From Streptomyces coacervatus (GTDB lineage: Bacteria; Actinomycetota; Actinomycetes; Streptomycetales; Streptomycetaceae), in assembly GCF_029223485.1 (NCBI RefSeq), contig NZ_JARHTP010000007.1, positions 248,001-312,000 of the forward strand: DNA of 64,000 nucleotides. The letters run 5' to 3'. A program made the translations under genes and the position numbers. This document shows positions 1 to 7,462 of this stretch, one piece after another; the first letter of the stretch is position 1; every line of letters starts with the position of its first letter. The notes beneath the pieces are model-generated. The model was not told the origin of the DNA, searched no databases, and saw nothing but the letters and a program-made list of their open reading frames with translations.

Positions 1-143
1 GACGACACCGCGATGGCGTCGACGACGCCCGCGGTCTCGGTCGCGAAACGGTTGAGCAGCCAGGTGAAGTCGGCTGCGGCGGCCTGCAGTTCGGTGGGCG
101 TGGTGGCTCCCGTGGGGGGAGTGTCGCCTGTCGACGTACTCAC
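1..143 (-). CDS. Roadblock/LC7 domain protein of a conservon (CvnB-like), 5' part only
   Basis: The GTG start at 143 overlaps the TGA of the upstream kinase gene (GTGA), so the two are translationally coupled. The visible N-terminus has a short Ser/Thr/Pro-rich leader, then LQAAAADFTWLLNRFATETAG, the typical beginning of a roadblock/LC7 protein in a Streptomyces conservon. In this family CvnB acts with the membrane kinase-like CvnA, the DUF742 protein CvnC and the small GTPase CvnD in a G-protein-like signalling complex. The rest of the gene, and presumably the cvnC and cvnD homologues, lie beyond the left edge. The assignment rests mainly on position after a CvnA-type kinase and on comparison with the complete copy at 7016-7447. 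Confidence 0.75.
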   Translation of the reverse strand, partial: MSTSTGDTPPTGATTPTELQAAAADFTWLLNRFATETAGVVDAIAVS

Positions 144-3100
144 TGCTCGGCTCCTTCCGGGAGGTGGTTCCGGTCGTGCGGGTCGGTGGTCGCGGGCCGG
201 CCGGCGGCGGCGCTGTCACGGTGCGCGCGCTCCACGGCCGCCTCGAACTCGTCGAGCGCGTCCCGTACGGCATCCGCGTCGGCGGGCCGCGGGGCCTGCC
301 GCGCCGCCTGCTGGGCAGCGGCGTCGACGGTCGTACGGAGAGTGGCACCGCGGACGCGGCGACGCAGGGGGCGGGAGGAGCCGTCGCTCCCGGCCGGGGC
401 GGACAGCGCTGTCGCACCGGGGGTGACCTCGGAAAACAATACCGGTCGGTCAACCCCTGACGGGTGGCCGGGGGTTGTGTCGTCGGTCCGTGAGTGGGTC
501 ACATCGACGGCCGCCTCGGTACGGGCCTCGGGGACGAACGGGGCCTGCCCGGAACCGGACCGGGCGGGGAGCGGGGGCGCTGCGTCCGCCGCCGCATTCG
601 GGGCGGGAGCCGTCAGCGCCTCGTCCGAGACCGCCCTCGTGACGGGTGTGCGCTGTGCCGCGTCCATTGCCGTATCCGGCGCCGCGTCCGCTGCCGCTGC
701 CGTGGCGGCTGTGCTCGGCGTCGCGTCTGCTGCCGTGCCGGGCGCGGTCGGCGCTGTGTCCCGGGCCCGGGCCGCTCCCGCGGCGGATGTGCTGGGTGCC
801 GCCTCCCACGCTGTGCCGGGCGCAGGTGCAGTCGGTCTCGCGTCCGCTGCCGCTCCGGTGGCGGGTGTGTTCGGCGTCGTCTCTGCTGCTGTGCCCTGTG
901 CCGGTGCGGTCGGTGCCGCTCCCGTGGCGGGTGTGGTCGGCGCTTCGGCCCCCGCCGTGCCCGGCGCAGATGCGCTCGGCGCCCCCTCCGCCTCCTCCTC
1001 CCGCTGCGGCACCCGACGCGGCAGCGGGCCAGGCCGGCCGGTGTGTGTGAGGTCGTCCGCCGGTGTGCCGGGCGCCTCGACGGCGGCGGACCGGCGCGGG
1101 CCGGAGACGGCGTCGCGCAGCGGCAGGTCACCGGCTCCGTCGGCGGCGGCCCTCTGGCCGGTGAGCGGCGCGCCGGCCGACCCTGCCGTCACGGCACCCC
1201 GGTCCTCCATGGCACCGCCGGAGGCACCCAGCAGCAGCGACGACGGGACCGTCACCTCCGCCGTCATGCCGCCGCCCGGCGTGCGGGTCAGCTCGACCCC
1301 GACGTCCCAGCGGCGCGCCAGCGTGCCGACCACGAACAGGCCGAGCACCTTCGTCGGCACCACGTCCAGCCGCTCGCGGCGGATCAGCCGGGCGTTCTCC
1401 TCGGCGAGCCGCTCCGCGCTCATGCCGAGGCCGTGGTCGGAGACGACGATCGAGGCGCCCCCGGACAGAGCTGCCTCCGCGCCGGAGGTGTCCCGCACGT
1501 AGACCTCGACCGGGCTGCCCGCCGGCGAGAACGACACGGCGTTCTCCAGGAGTTCGGCCACCATCAGCGTCAGGTCGCCGATGATGTCGGGCTCCACCAT
1601 GACCTCGGTGCGCGCATGCAGCCGTACCCGCTGGAAGCCCTCGATCTGGCCGAGCGCGGCGCGTACGACGTTGGTCAGCGCGGTGGGGCCGGAGTCGAGG
1701 ACCGTCTCGCGGATGCCGGCCAGCAGCATCAGGCTGTCCGCGTTGCGGCGCAGACGGACGGCGATGTGGTCGATGGAGTAGAGGCGTTCGAGGAGGGCCG
1801 GGTCGGTCTCGCCACGTTCCACTGCGTCGATCAGGGCTAGTTGACGGGTCGTCAGGTTGCTGACTCGGCGGCCTACGTTGCCGAACATCTCGGCGACGTT
1901 GCGGCGGCTGAGCACCTGCCGTTCCAGCAGCGCGATCGCGGTGGTCTGCACGCGGTTGAACACCTCGGCCAGTTCGCCGATCTCGTCGTCCGCGGTGACC
2001 GGCATCTCGCGCAGCATCGGCGGGCTGTCGTCCTCGGCGTCGTCGTCGGCCACCCGGGCCAGCTCGCGGCCCGCCACCTCGGCGACCTCCTGCGCGGCGC
2101 CGGTGAGAGCCATCACGGGGCGGACCACCGACCGGCGCACCAGCACCGAGAAGGCGAGCCAGAGGACGAAGCCGAGCAGGGCCGCGGCCAGCAGCAGACC
2201 CGCGCGCCACCAGGCCTTGGTGGAGGCGTGATCGGCGCCGTCGGCGATCTGGCCGATCAGGGACGAGGTGATCTTCAGCCGGGCCGCGGCCTGCTCCGGG
2301 TAGGCGGGATAGTCGCTCAGCGCCTTCTGGAACGCCGCCTTGATCTCCGCAGGCGTGGTGGACTGCAGGGTGCTGGGGGCGACCTGGAGCTCGGCGTACG
2401 CCTCGGCGATGTCCTGCTGGGCGCTGGTGTGCTCGATACCGGAGAGCTCGTCGGCCTGCTGCTCGGTGGCGAACCTGGCGAAGCGCTCGGCCTGGTTGGT
2501 GTAGAGCTGGTACGCGCCGACGGCGGTGGTGAACTCGATCTGCGCGTTCGTGTCGCCGGTCGTCGCGGAGAACACGCCGGTCTCGAAGGAGCCGTGCGCG
2601 GCGTCGGCGCGCAGCAGCGAGTCCAGCAGGTTGCCGGTGAAGGTGGCTGCCAGCTCCGCGTTGCGGTCGAGGCCCAGACCGGCGATCACGGTCCTGGCGG
2701 CGTTGTCGTAGGCGGGGTCGATATTGCTCGCGGGCAGATAGCTCTGCTCGACCGTCCCGCGCAGGCTGGTGAGGCCCTCGACCTCCTTCAGCGCCTGCGC
2801 CTCGCTGTCCGGCAGCGCGTCGCCGAAGGTCTCGCGCACCTTCGCGATCTGCGCGTCGACCGCGTCCTGCGCCTTGCGGTAGGCGGTGAGCGTGGACTGG
2901 ACGCCGCGGCCCTTGGCCTCGTAGCGCACGGAGAGCAGGATCGCCAGCTGGTGCTCGCTCTCCAGGTCGTTGACCAGCGAGGCCACCTGCTCGCTGTTGC
3001 GCACGAGATCCGCCGCGGACGCCGCGTCCCGTGCCTGGCCCACCTGGCCGGCGATGAGATAGGAGAGCAGGACGGCCACGACGGCCAGGGGCACGCCGAC

Positions 3101-3175
3101 CAGGAGGTTGAGCTTGCGCCGGAACGACCACCGGTCGGCGAAGCCCCGTATGCCGTCCACCTCGGACGCGGACAC
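140..3175 (-). CDS. Nitrate/nitrite-sensing-type sensor histidine kinase (CvnA-like)
   Basis: Conservon sensor kinase of about 1011 residues. A first membrane helix (roughly 22-44) is followed by an extracytoplasmic helical NIT-type sensor region (about 60-320), a second helix (about 325-348), a HAMP linker and a GHKL ATPase domain with ELLENAVSFSP (N box) and SDHGLGM (G1 box). No canonical HExxP-type phosphoacceptor helix is evident, as is usual for CvnA proteins. The last 300 residues or so are a low-complexity Ala/Thr/Pro tail with many degenerate APGTAA-like repeats, probably disordered. The GTG at 3175 sits 4 nt after AAGGAGG; ATGs at 3196 and 3235 are alternatives. The gene is coupled to the roadblock gene at its 3' end. 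Confidence 0.85.
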   Translation of the reverse strand: MSASEVDGIRGFADRWSFRRKLNLLVGVPLAVVAVLLSYLIAGQVGQARDAASAADLVRNSEQVASLVNDLESEHQLAILLSVRYEAKGRGVQSTLTAYRKAQDAVDAQIAKVRETFGDALPDSEAQALKEVEGLTSLRGTVEQSYLPASNIDPAYDNAARTVIAGLGLDRNAELAATFTGNLLDSLLRADAAHGSFETGVFSATTGDTNAQIEFTTAVGAYQLYTNQAERFARFATEQQADELSGIEHTSAQQDIAEAYAELQVAPSTLQSTTPAEIKAAFQKALSDYPAYPEQAAARLKITSSLIGQIADGADHASTKAWWRAGLLLAAALLGFVLWLAFSVLVRRSVVRPVMALTGAAQEVAEVAGRELARVADDDAEDDSPPMLREMPVTADDEIGELAEVFNRVQTTAIALLERQVLSRRNVAEMFGNVGRRVSNLTTRQLALIDAVERGETDPALLERLYSIDHIAVRLRRNADSLMLLAGIRETVLDSGPTALTNVVRAALGQIEGFQRVRLHARTEVMVEPDIIGDLTLMVAELLENAVSFSPAGSPVEVYVRDTSGAEAALSGGASIVVSDHGLGMSAERLAEENARLIRRERLDVVPTKVLGLFVVGTLARRWDVGVELTRTPGGGMTAEVTVPSSLLLGASGGAMEDRGAVTAGSAGAPLTGQRAAADGAGDLPLRDAVSGPRRSAAVEAPGTPADDLTHTGRPGPLPRRVPQREEEAEGAPSASAPGTAGAEAPTTPATGAAPTAPAQGTAAETTPNTPATGAAADARPTAPAPGTAWEAAPSTSAAGAARARDTAPTAPGTAADATPSTAATAAAADAAPDTAMDAAQRTPVTRAVSDEALTAPAPNAAADAAPPLPARSGSGQAPFVPEARTEAAVDVTHSRTDDTTPGHPSGVDRPVLFSEVTPGATALSAPAGSDGSSRPLRRRVRGATLRTTVDAAAQQAARQAPRPADADAVRDALDEFEAAVERAHRDSAAAGRPATTDPHDRNHLPEGAEQ

Positions 3176-3410
3176 AGGGCCTCCTTCATGGGTCATGGGG
3201 AGTGGGTCTCCGCGTGCGAGGCCCCCCGGATGCACGCGTATGACCGGTTCTGATCGTTGGGCTGCGTGGAGACTATCGCCTCATTGAACGATCAAGCACG
3301 TTGCCCTACGTCAAGAATCGATTACAAGGCGCCTCTGTTTCAACCCCGTTCCGTTCACGCTGCATTCACAACTGATCACGCATTGAGGCCAATCGGTGAC
3401 CCGGCTGCTC

Positions 3411-3440
3411 TTGACTGAGTAAGAACAGGCTGGATTGGAT
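3411..3440 (+). promoter_or_regulatory. Candidate promoter for the osmoprotectant-binding protein gene
   Basis: TTGACT at 3411-3416 and TTGGAT at 3435-3440 are separated by 18 nt, about 50 bp before the GTG start at 3491. The -35 is good and the -10 is only moderate. The 255-bp divergent space also holds the 5' region of the kinase gene, for which no convincing promoter was found. Confidence 0.35.
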
Positions 3441-3490
3441 CAGTTCAAGAGTTTGCTTCTCATCAATCCCCTGAGTCCGGAACGGGAATC

Positions 3491-4450
3491 GTGACTTCCA
3501 AAGCCGCACGCAGCAGGTCCATCAAGAGCTACTCCGCGACGGCCGTCGCGCTCGCCGCGACCACGGCCCTGCTGGCGGGATGTGGCTCCTCGAAGGGCGA
3601 CAACTCCTCCAACCCGCTCGACGGGGGGAAGTCCGACGGCAACACCGTCGTCGTCGGCTCGAACAACTTCGCCGAGAGCATCCTGATCGCCGACATCTAT
3701 GGCGAGGCCCTGAAGGCCAAGGGTGTCAAGGTCACTTACAAGCCGAACATCGGCAGCCGCGAGACGACATACGGGCTGCTGAAGAACGGCTCCATCACCG
3801 TGCTGCCGGAGTACAACGGCGCGTTGCTGGCCTACCTCGACCCCAAGGCCGCGCCGAAGACGGTCGAGGCGACCACGGCCGCGATCGAGGCCAAGCTGGA
3901 CTCCAAGCTGACGCTCCTCGACCCCGCCGCCGCGCAGGACAAGGACTCGGTCACGGTCAACAAGGCCACCGCCGACAAGTACAAGCTGACGTCCGCGTCC
4001 AGCATCGCGGACCTCAAGGACATCGCGAAGGACCTGACCATAGGCGCCTCGCCGGAGTTCCAGACCCGGCAGCAGGGCCTGGTGGGCCTGAAGTCGGTGT
4101 ACGGCCTGGAGTTCAAGGGCTTCAAGGCGCTGGACGCGGGCGGCCCGCTGACCCAGGCGGCGCTGAAGAAGAACACGGTGCAGGCCGCGGACCTCTTCAC
4201 CACCGACGCGACCATCACCAAGGAGAAGCACGTCGTCCTGCAGGACCCGAAGAACCTCTTCGGCTTCGAGAACGTGCAGCCGCTGGTCTACAAGAGCGGC
4301 CTGTCCTCGGCGGGCGTCGCCGCGCTCAACGCGGTCTCGGCCAAGCTCGACACCAAGTCCCTGCTCGACCTGGACTCCCAGGTCACGCTCGAGAACAAGG
4401 ACCCGCTGGACGTCGCCAAGGCCTGGCTGAAGTCGGCCGGCCTGGGCTGA
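3491..4450 (+). CDS. Glycine betaine/choline-type (QAT family) substrate-binding lipoprotein, orphan
   Basis: Predicted extracellular solute-binding lipoprotein of 319 residues. A twin-Arg-containing leader and hydrophobic core end in the lipobox LLAGC (Cys about 31). The mature protein is an OpuAC/ProX-type binding domain with the family pattern VVVGSNNFAES near its start, IGSRETTYGLLKNG, LPEYNGALLAYLD and ASPEFQTRQQGLVGL. Such proteins deliver quaternary ammonium compatible solutes to ABC importers. No permease or ATPase gene lies next to it, so it must pair with a transporter elsewhere or act otherwise. The GTG start has only a weak ribosome-binding site. A strong hairpin follows the stop codon. 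Confidence 0.88.
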   Translation: MTSKAARSRSIKSYSATAVALAATTALLAGCGSSKGDNSSNPLDGGKSDGNTVVVGSNNFAESILIADIYGEALKAKGVKVTYKPNIGSRETTYGLLKNGSITVLPEYNGALLAYLDPKAAPKTVEATTAAIEAKLDSKLTLLDPAAAQDKDSVTVNKATADKYKLTSASSIADLKDIAKDLTIGASPEFQTRQQGLVGLKSVYGLEFKGFKALDAGGPLTQAALKKNTVQAADLFTTDATITKEKHVVLQDPKNLFGFENVQPLVYKSGLSSAGVAALNAVSAKLDTKSLLDLDSQVTLENKDPLDVAKAWLKSAGLG

Positions 4451-4462
4451 CCCCCGAACGCG

Positions 4463-4503
4463 TACGACGCGGGCGTCCCCACCCCGGGGGCGCCCGCGTC
4501 GTA
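4463..4503. terminator. Strong bidirectional hairpin between convergent genes
   Basis: TACGACGCGGGCG (4463-4475) pairs perfectly with CGCCCGCGTCGTA (4491-4503). Inner TCCCC/GGGGG pairing extends the stem to about 18 bp around a 5-nt loop. It lies 12 nt after the binding-protein gene and 20 nt before the end of the convergent glycoside hydrolase gene. There is no U tract, as is common for Streptomyces terminators. Confidence 0.85.
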
Positions 4504-4523
4504 TGTGCGGACCGGCTCAGTGC

Positions 4524-5930
4524 TCAGTAGCCGACGTAGAAGGTCGCGTCCTGCTTCTCGGTGGTGGTCGAGATCGGGTCGATGCGCAGGACGAAGTCGG
4601 AGTGGCGGATGTACCGGGTCGGGTTGTTGTACGAGCGGAAGGACGACCAGGAGGAGTCGGCCAGCCCGGCGGTCTTGTAGAACGTGGCGTCCGCGGCGAA
4701 CGTCGACGTGCCGTCGTTCACGTCCAGTTGGAGCGCGTAGTTGTAGTGCCGCAGATAGCGGGTCGGGTAGTTGACCGACTGGAAGGACACGCCCGAGCTG
4801 TCGGCGAGACCCGGCACCAGCTTCCACTGGGAGTCGGTGTAGGGGTCGAAGGCGTACTCGTCGATCCGGCCCACGAAATTGGAGTGCCGGACGTAACGGG
4901 CCGGGTAGTTGTAGGACTTCAGCCGGTTCCAGGCGGGGGTACCCCACTTGGCGAGCAGGTTGTTGTACTCGGTCGAAGTGATCGGCTGGATGCCACAGTG
5001 CTTGGAGTTCAGCGGCTGGGTGTAGATCTTCTGGTCGAGGGCCGTCCAGGTGCCGGCAGCCAGGCTGCTGGTCTGCCAGGCGTAGAAGACGCCGTTCGGT
5101 GACCAGGTGTCGCCCCACAGGTACCAAGTGCTGCTCGACGCAAGGGACTTGACGAGCGTCGGGGCCTCGGTGCCGTTGTGCGAGACGGCGGTGCTGAACT
5201 CGGTGAAGCTGCCCGGGTCCAGTGAGGTGGAGCGCGCGCCGACCAGGGTCGAGTTCTTCTTGAAGTAGAGGTAGTTGACGCCGTTCACACCGACCGCGAG
5301 GTCGCCGTCGATGACGTCGTAACCGGGGTCGAAGAAGACCTGGGGGCTGCCCGCGGTCACGAAGTCGCTGGTGTAGTTCACCATGATCACGTTGTGGCCG
5401 CTGGAGTTGACGGCCGAGTAGATCACGCCGTACGTGCCGCGGCTCGCGTCCCAGTACGCCTCGGGCGCCCAGCTGTGGGTGTCCATGTCGTGCAGCTTCA
5501 TCCGCCGGTAGCCGGTGAAGGTGCGCAGGTCGGTGGAGTCCCAGACGTGGATGTACTGGCTGACGTACGTCCAGTCGGTGCCCTTCAGGTCGGTGGCGAG
5601 CACCACGAAGGTGCCGTCCTGCTTGCGCAGGATGAAGGGGTCGCGCAGGCCCGTGGAGCCCGCGGTCGGGGTGGCGACCGGGGCGTTCTGGTTCAGCGGC
5701 GTCCACTGCAGACCGTCGGGGCTGACGGCCAGGTGCAGGCCGTAGTTGGCGGCCAGCATGTCCGGCGACTCGGTGAAGTAGCACATGACATACGCCGAGT
5801 TGGTGGCGGCCCGCGCGGTGCCCGCGCCGAGGGCCAGCGCGCCGGTGGCGGCGAGCGGAACGGTGGCCGCCATACCGAGGAAGGAGCGGCGGGAGGGGCG
5901 GGGGTGCTCGGGGTGCGGCGTCGCGTTCAT
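4524..5930 (-). CDS. Secreted GH43-type glycoside hydrolase with AbfB (CBM42) domain
   Basis: 468-residue exported enzyme. The N-terminus carries a Tat signal (RRSFLG, then an Ala-rich core ending near residue 41). The first 320 residues or so form a five-bladed propeller of the GH43/62/117 type, with GLRDPFILRKQDG and SWAPEAYWD as characteristic strands. The C-terminal 140 residues contain three related repeats (YPARYVRHSNF, YPTRYLRHYNY, NPTRYIRHSDF), the beta-trefoil AbfB domain that binds arabinofuranosyl side chains. The likely role is attack on arabinan or arabinoxylan outside the cell. The ATG at 5930 has GGAG five nt upstream. A promoter and nested palindrome lie just upstream. The exact substrate cannot be read from sequence. 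Confidence 0.85.
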   Translation of the reverse strand: MNATPHPEHPRPSRRSFLGMAATVPLAATGALALGAGTARAATNSAYVMCYFTESPDMLAANYGLHLAVSPDGLQWTPLNQNAPVATPTAGSTGLRDPFILRKQDGTFVVLATDLKGTDWTYVSQYIHVWDSTDLRTFTGYRRMKLHDMDTHSWAPEAYWDASRGTYGVIYSAVNSSGHNVIMVNYTSDFVTAGSPQVFFDPGYDVIDGDLAVGVNGVNYLYFKKNSTLVGARSTSLDPGSFTEFSTAVSHNGTEAPTLVKSLASSSTWYLWGDTWSPNGVFYAWQTSSLAAGTWTALDQKIYTQPLNSKHCGIQPITSTEYNNLLAKWGTPAWNRLKSYNYPARYVRHSNFVGRIDEYAFDPYTDSQWKLVPGLADSSGVSFQSVNYPTRYLRHYNYALQLDVNDGTSTFAADATFYKTAGLADSSWSSFRSYNNPTRYIRHSDFVLRIDPISTTTEKQDATFYVGY

Positions 5931-5969
5931 GCGTGCTCCATGGGGGCGTGCGGGGGTGCCCGGCAGTGG

Positions 5970-6000
5970 TCGATATCTCGAACTAGGTTCGGTAAATCGA
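5970..6000. promoter_or_regulatory. Nested palindromic operator upstream of the GH43 gene
   Basis: Inner arms CGAAC/GTTCG (5979-5983 and 5987-5991) and outer arms TCGAT/ATCGA (5970-5974 and 5996-6000) share the same centre at 5985. The element lies immediately downstream of the predicted -10 and would overlap the transcription start, so a repressor bound here would block the gene. Confidence 0.55.
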
Positions 6001-6004
6001 TCAG

Positions 6005-6033
6005 AAGTTAAGGATGTGGCGCGTGTGCGTCAA
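6005..6033 (-). promoter_or_regulatory. Housekeeping-type promoter for the GH43 gene
   Basis: On the minus strand TTGACG (6033-6028) and TAACTT (6010-6005) are separated by exactly 17 nt. The start point would be near 5998, inside the palindrome. This is among the best promoter matches in the window. Confidence 0.6.
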
Positions 6034-6065
6034 TGAAACGGTCGCGCTTGGCTGGTTTTCGCCGT

Positions 6066-6668
6066 TCACTTCTCCGTTTGCCGTGCGGCACCTGTGTGGA
6101 CCGCCGACGCGATCAACTGGTCGATCAGCGCGATCAGTACGTCCCGGGACGACTCCCGCTCACGCGCGTCGCACAGCAGCACCTGGACGTCGTCCGGGAG
6201 GGCGAGCGCCTCGCGGATCTCGTCGGGCGGGTAGGGGTGGTCGCCGTAGAAGCCGTTGACGCCCACCACGAAGGGGATGTTCCGGCGTTCGAAGAAGTCG
6301 ATGGCGGCGAAGCTGCTCTCCGGGCGGCGGACGTCGATGAGGACGACCGCCCCCAGGGCGCCCAGGGCCAGGTCGTTCCACATGAACCAGAAGCGCTGCT
6401 GGCCGGGGGTGCCGAAGAGGTAGAGGACGAGATCGCGGCTGATGGTGATGCGGCCGAAGTCCAGGGCCACCGTGGTGGCGGTCTTCTCCTCGATGCCGTC
6501 GAGGTCGTCGACGTCGAGGCCGGCGGCGGTCAGCCGTTCCTCGGTGCGCAGCGGGGTGATCTCGCTGACCGAGCCGACCATGGTGGTCTTGCCGACGCCG
6601 AAGCCCCCGGCGATCAGGATCTTCACCGTGTCGGGCGCCGCCCGGGTGATGACGTCAGAGCCGGCCAA
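6066..6668 (-). CDS. cvnD: Conservon small GTPase (CvnD-like ATP/GTP-binding protein)
   Basis: 200-residue cytoplasmic G protein of the MglA/CvnD type. The P-loop GGFGVGKTT is near residue 23, the G3-like LFGTPGQQRFW near 85 and a VNGF element in the G4 position near 137. The proposed TTG start at 6668 overlaps the end of the cvnC-like gene by 14 nt, and a GAGGGAGG Shine-Dalgarno lies just before it; a GTG at 6626 is an alternative. It is the last gene of a four-gene cvnABCD operon and would be the switch component that receives the signal from the membrane kinase-like subunit. Confidence 0.9.
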   Translation of the reverse strand: MAGSDVITRAAPDTVKILIAGGFGVGKTTMVGSVSEITPLRTEERLTAAGLDVDDLDGIEEKTATTVALDFGRITISRDLVLYLFGTPGQQRFWFMWNDLALGALGAVVLIDVRRPESSFAAIDFFERRNIPFVVGVNGFYGDHPYPPDEIREALALPDDVQVLLCDARERESSRDVLIALIDQLIASAVHTGAARQTEK

Positions 6669-7014
6669 GGCCCTCCCTCACTTTCTGCAGCAGGTCCAGG
6701 TCTTCCGGTTTGCAGGAGACGGGGTGCGGGGGGCGGGCGGTGATACGGCCGCTCTCCAGCAGATCGCAGAGCATGATCACGACCACGCTCACCGGCAGGT
6801 CGAGCAGTGCGGCGAGTTCCGCGACGGCGATCGGCTCGGCGCAGCGGCGCAGAATGCGCTGGTGCTCGGGCTGCGGCCGGGTGGCCCAGGTCGGCGGCGG
6901 GTCCACCGCGGTCACCGTCGTGATGAGCGTGAAGTCGGCGCGGCTGGGCCGGGTCCGTCCGCCGGTCAGCGCGAACAGCCGTACCAGGCGGCCGTCCGTG
7001 TCGCCTTCGCCCAC
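6655..7014 (-). CDS. cvnC: DUF742 protein of conservon (CvnC-like)
   Basis: Protein of about 119 residues with the DUF742 signature. LVRLFALTGGRTRPSRADF lies near the start, a winged-helix-like middle contains LPVSVVVIMLCDLLESG, and a C-terminal stretch CKPEDLDLLQKVREGL aligns with the usual ending. I place the start at the GTG at 7014, four nt beyond the end of the cvnB-like gene, because upstream codons (to 7065) would run back into that gene. It is the third gene of the conservon. DUF742 proteins are DNA-binding-like and associate with the other Cvn proteins. Confidence 0.88.
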   Translation of the reverse strand: MGEGDTDGRLVRLFALTGGRTRPSRADFTLITTVTAVDPPPTWATRPQPEHQRILRRCAEPIAVAELAALLDLPVSVVVIMLCDLLESGRITARPPHPVSCKPEDLDLLQKVREGLGRL

Positions 7015-7015
7015 C

Positions 7016-7447
7016 TCACGCGCCGGAGTCGACGGTGGGGCCGAGGCCCGCCCGCGGTGCCGCACTGAGGTGCTCGCCGATCTTCTTCACCAGCATGTTC
7101 ATCTGGTACGCCACCACACCGACGTCCGCGCCCTGGCTGGTGAGGACGACGAGGTGGGCGCCCGGGCCGGCCGAGGTCAGTATCAGATAGCTGTGCGCCA
7201 TCTCGATCAGCGCCTGCCGCACCGGGCCGCCGCGGAAGTCCATGCTGACGCCCTTGCTGAGGCTCATCAGACCGGATGCGGTCGCGGCCAGCCGCTCGGC
7301 GTCGTCGCGCAGAAAACCGGTGGACTTGCTGACGACCAGCCCGTCCTCGGAGAGCACCACCGCGTGGTTCACCTCGGCGACCCGCTCCACGAGTCCGGTC
7401 AGCAGCTGGTCGAGCTGGGTATGGGTGGCTGGGATGGGGCGTGTCAT
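7016..7447 (-). CDS. cvnB: Roadblock/LC7 protein of conservon (CvnB-like)
   Basis: 143-residue roadblock/LC7 protein. LDQLLTGLVERVAEVNHAVVLSEDG, then VSKSTGFLRDDAERLAATASGL and a GAHLVVLTSQGADVGVVAYQ strand pair match the family along its length. In related systems roadblock proteins regulate a cognate small GTPase (here the 6066-6668 product). The ATG at 7447 is 15 nt from the end of the kinase gene and has GAAGGA upstream. It is the second gene of the conservon. Confidence 0.92.
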   Translation of the reverse strand: MTRPIPATHTQLDQLLTGLVERVAEVNHAVVLSEDGLVVSKSTGFLRDDAERLAATASGLMSLSKGVSMDFRGGPVRQALIEMAHSYLILTSAGPGAHLVVLTSQGADVGVVAYQMNMLVKKIGEHLSAAPRAGLGPTVDSGA

Positions 7448-7462
7448 GGCGGTGTTCCTTCG

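Noticed and set aside
1841..3253. A 470-codon plus-strand open frame
   Set aside because: Antisense to the first conservon kinase with no recognisable family.
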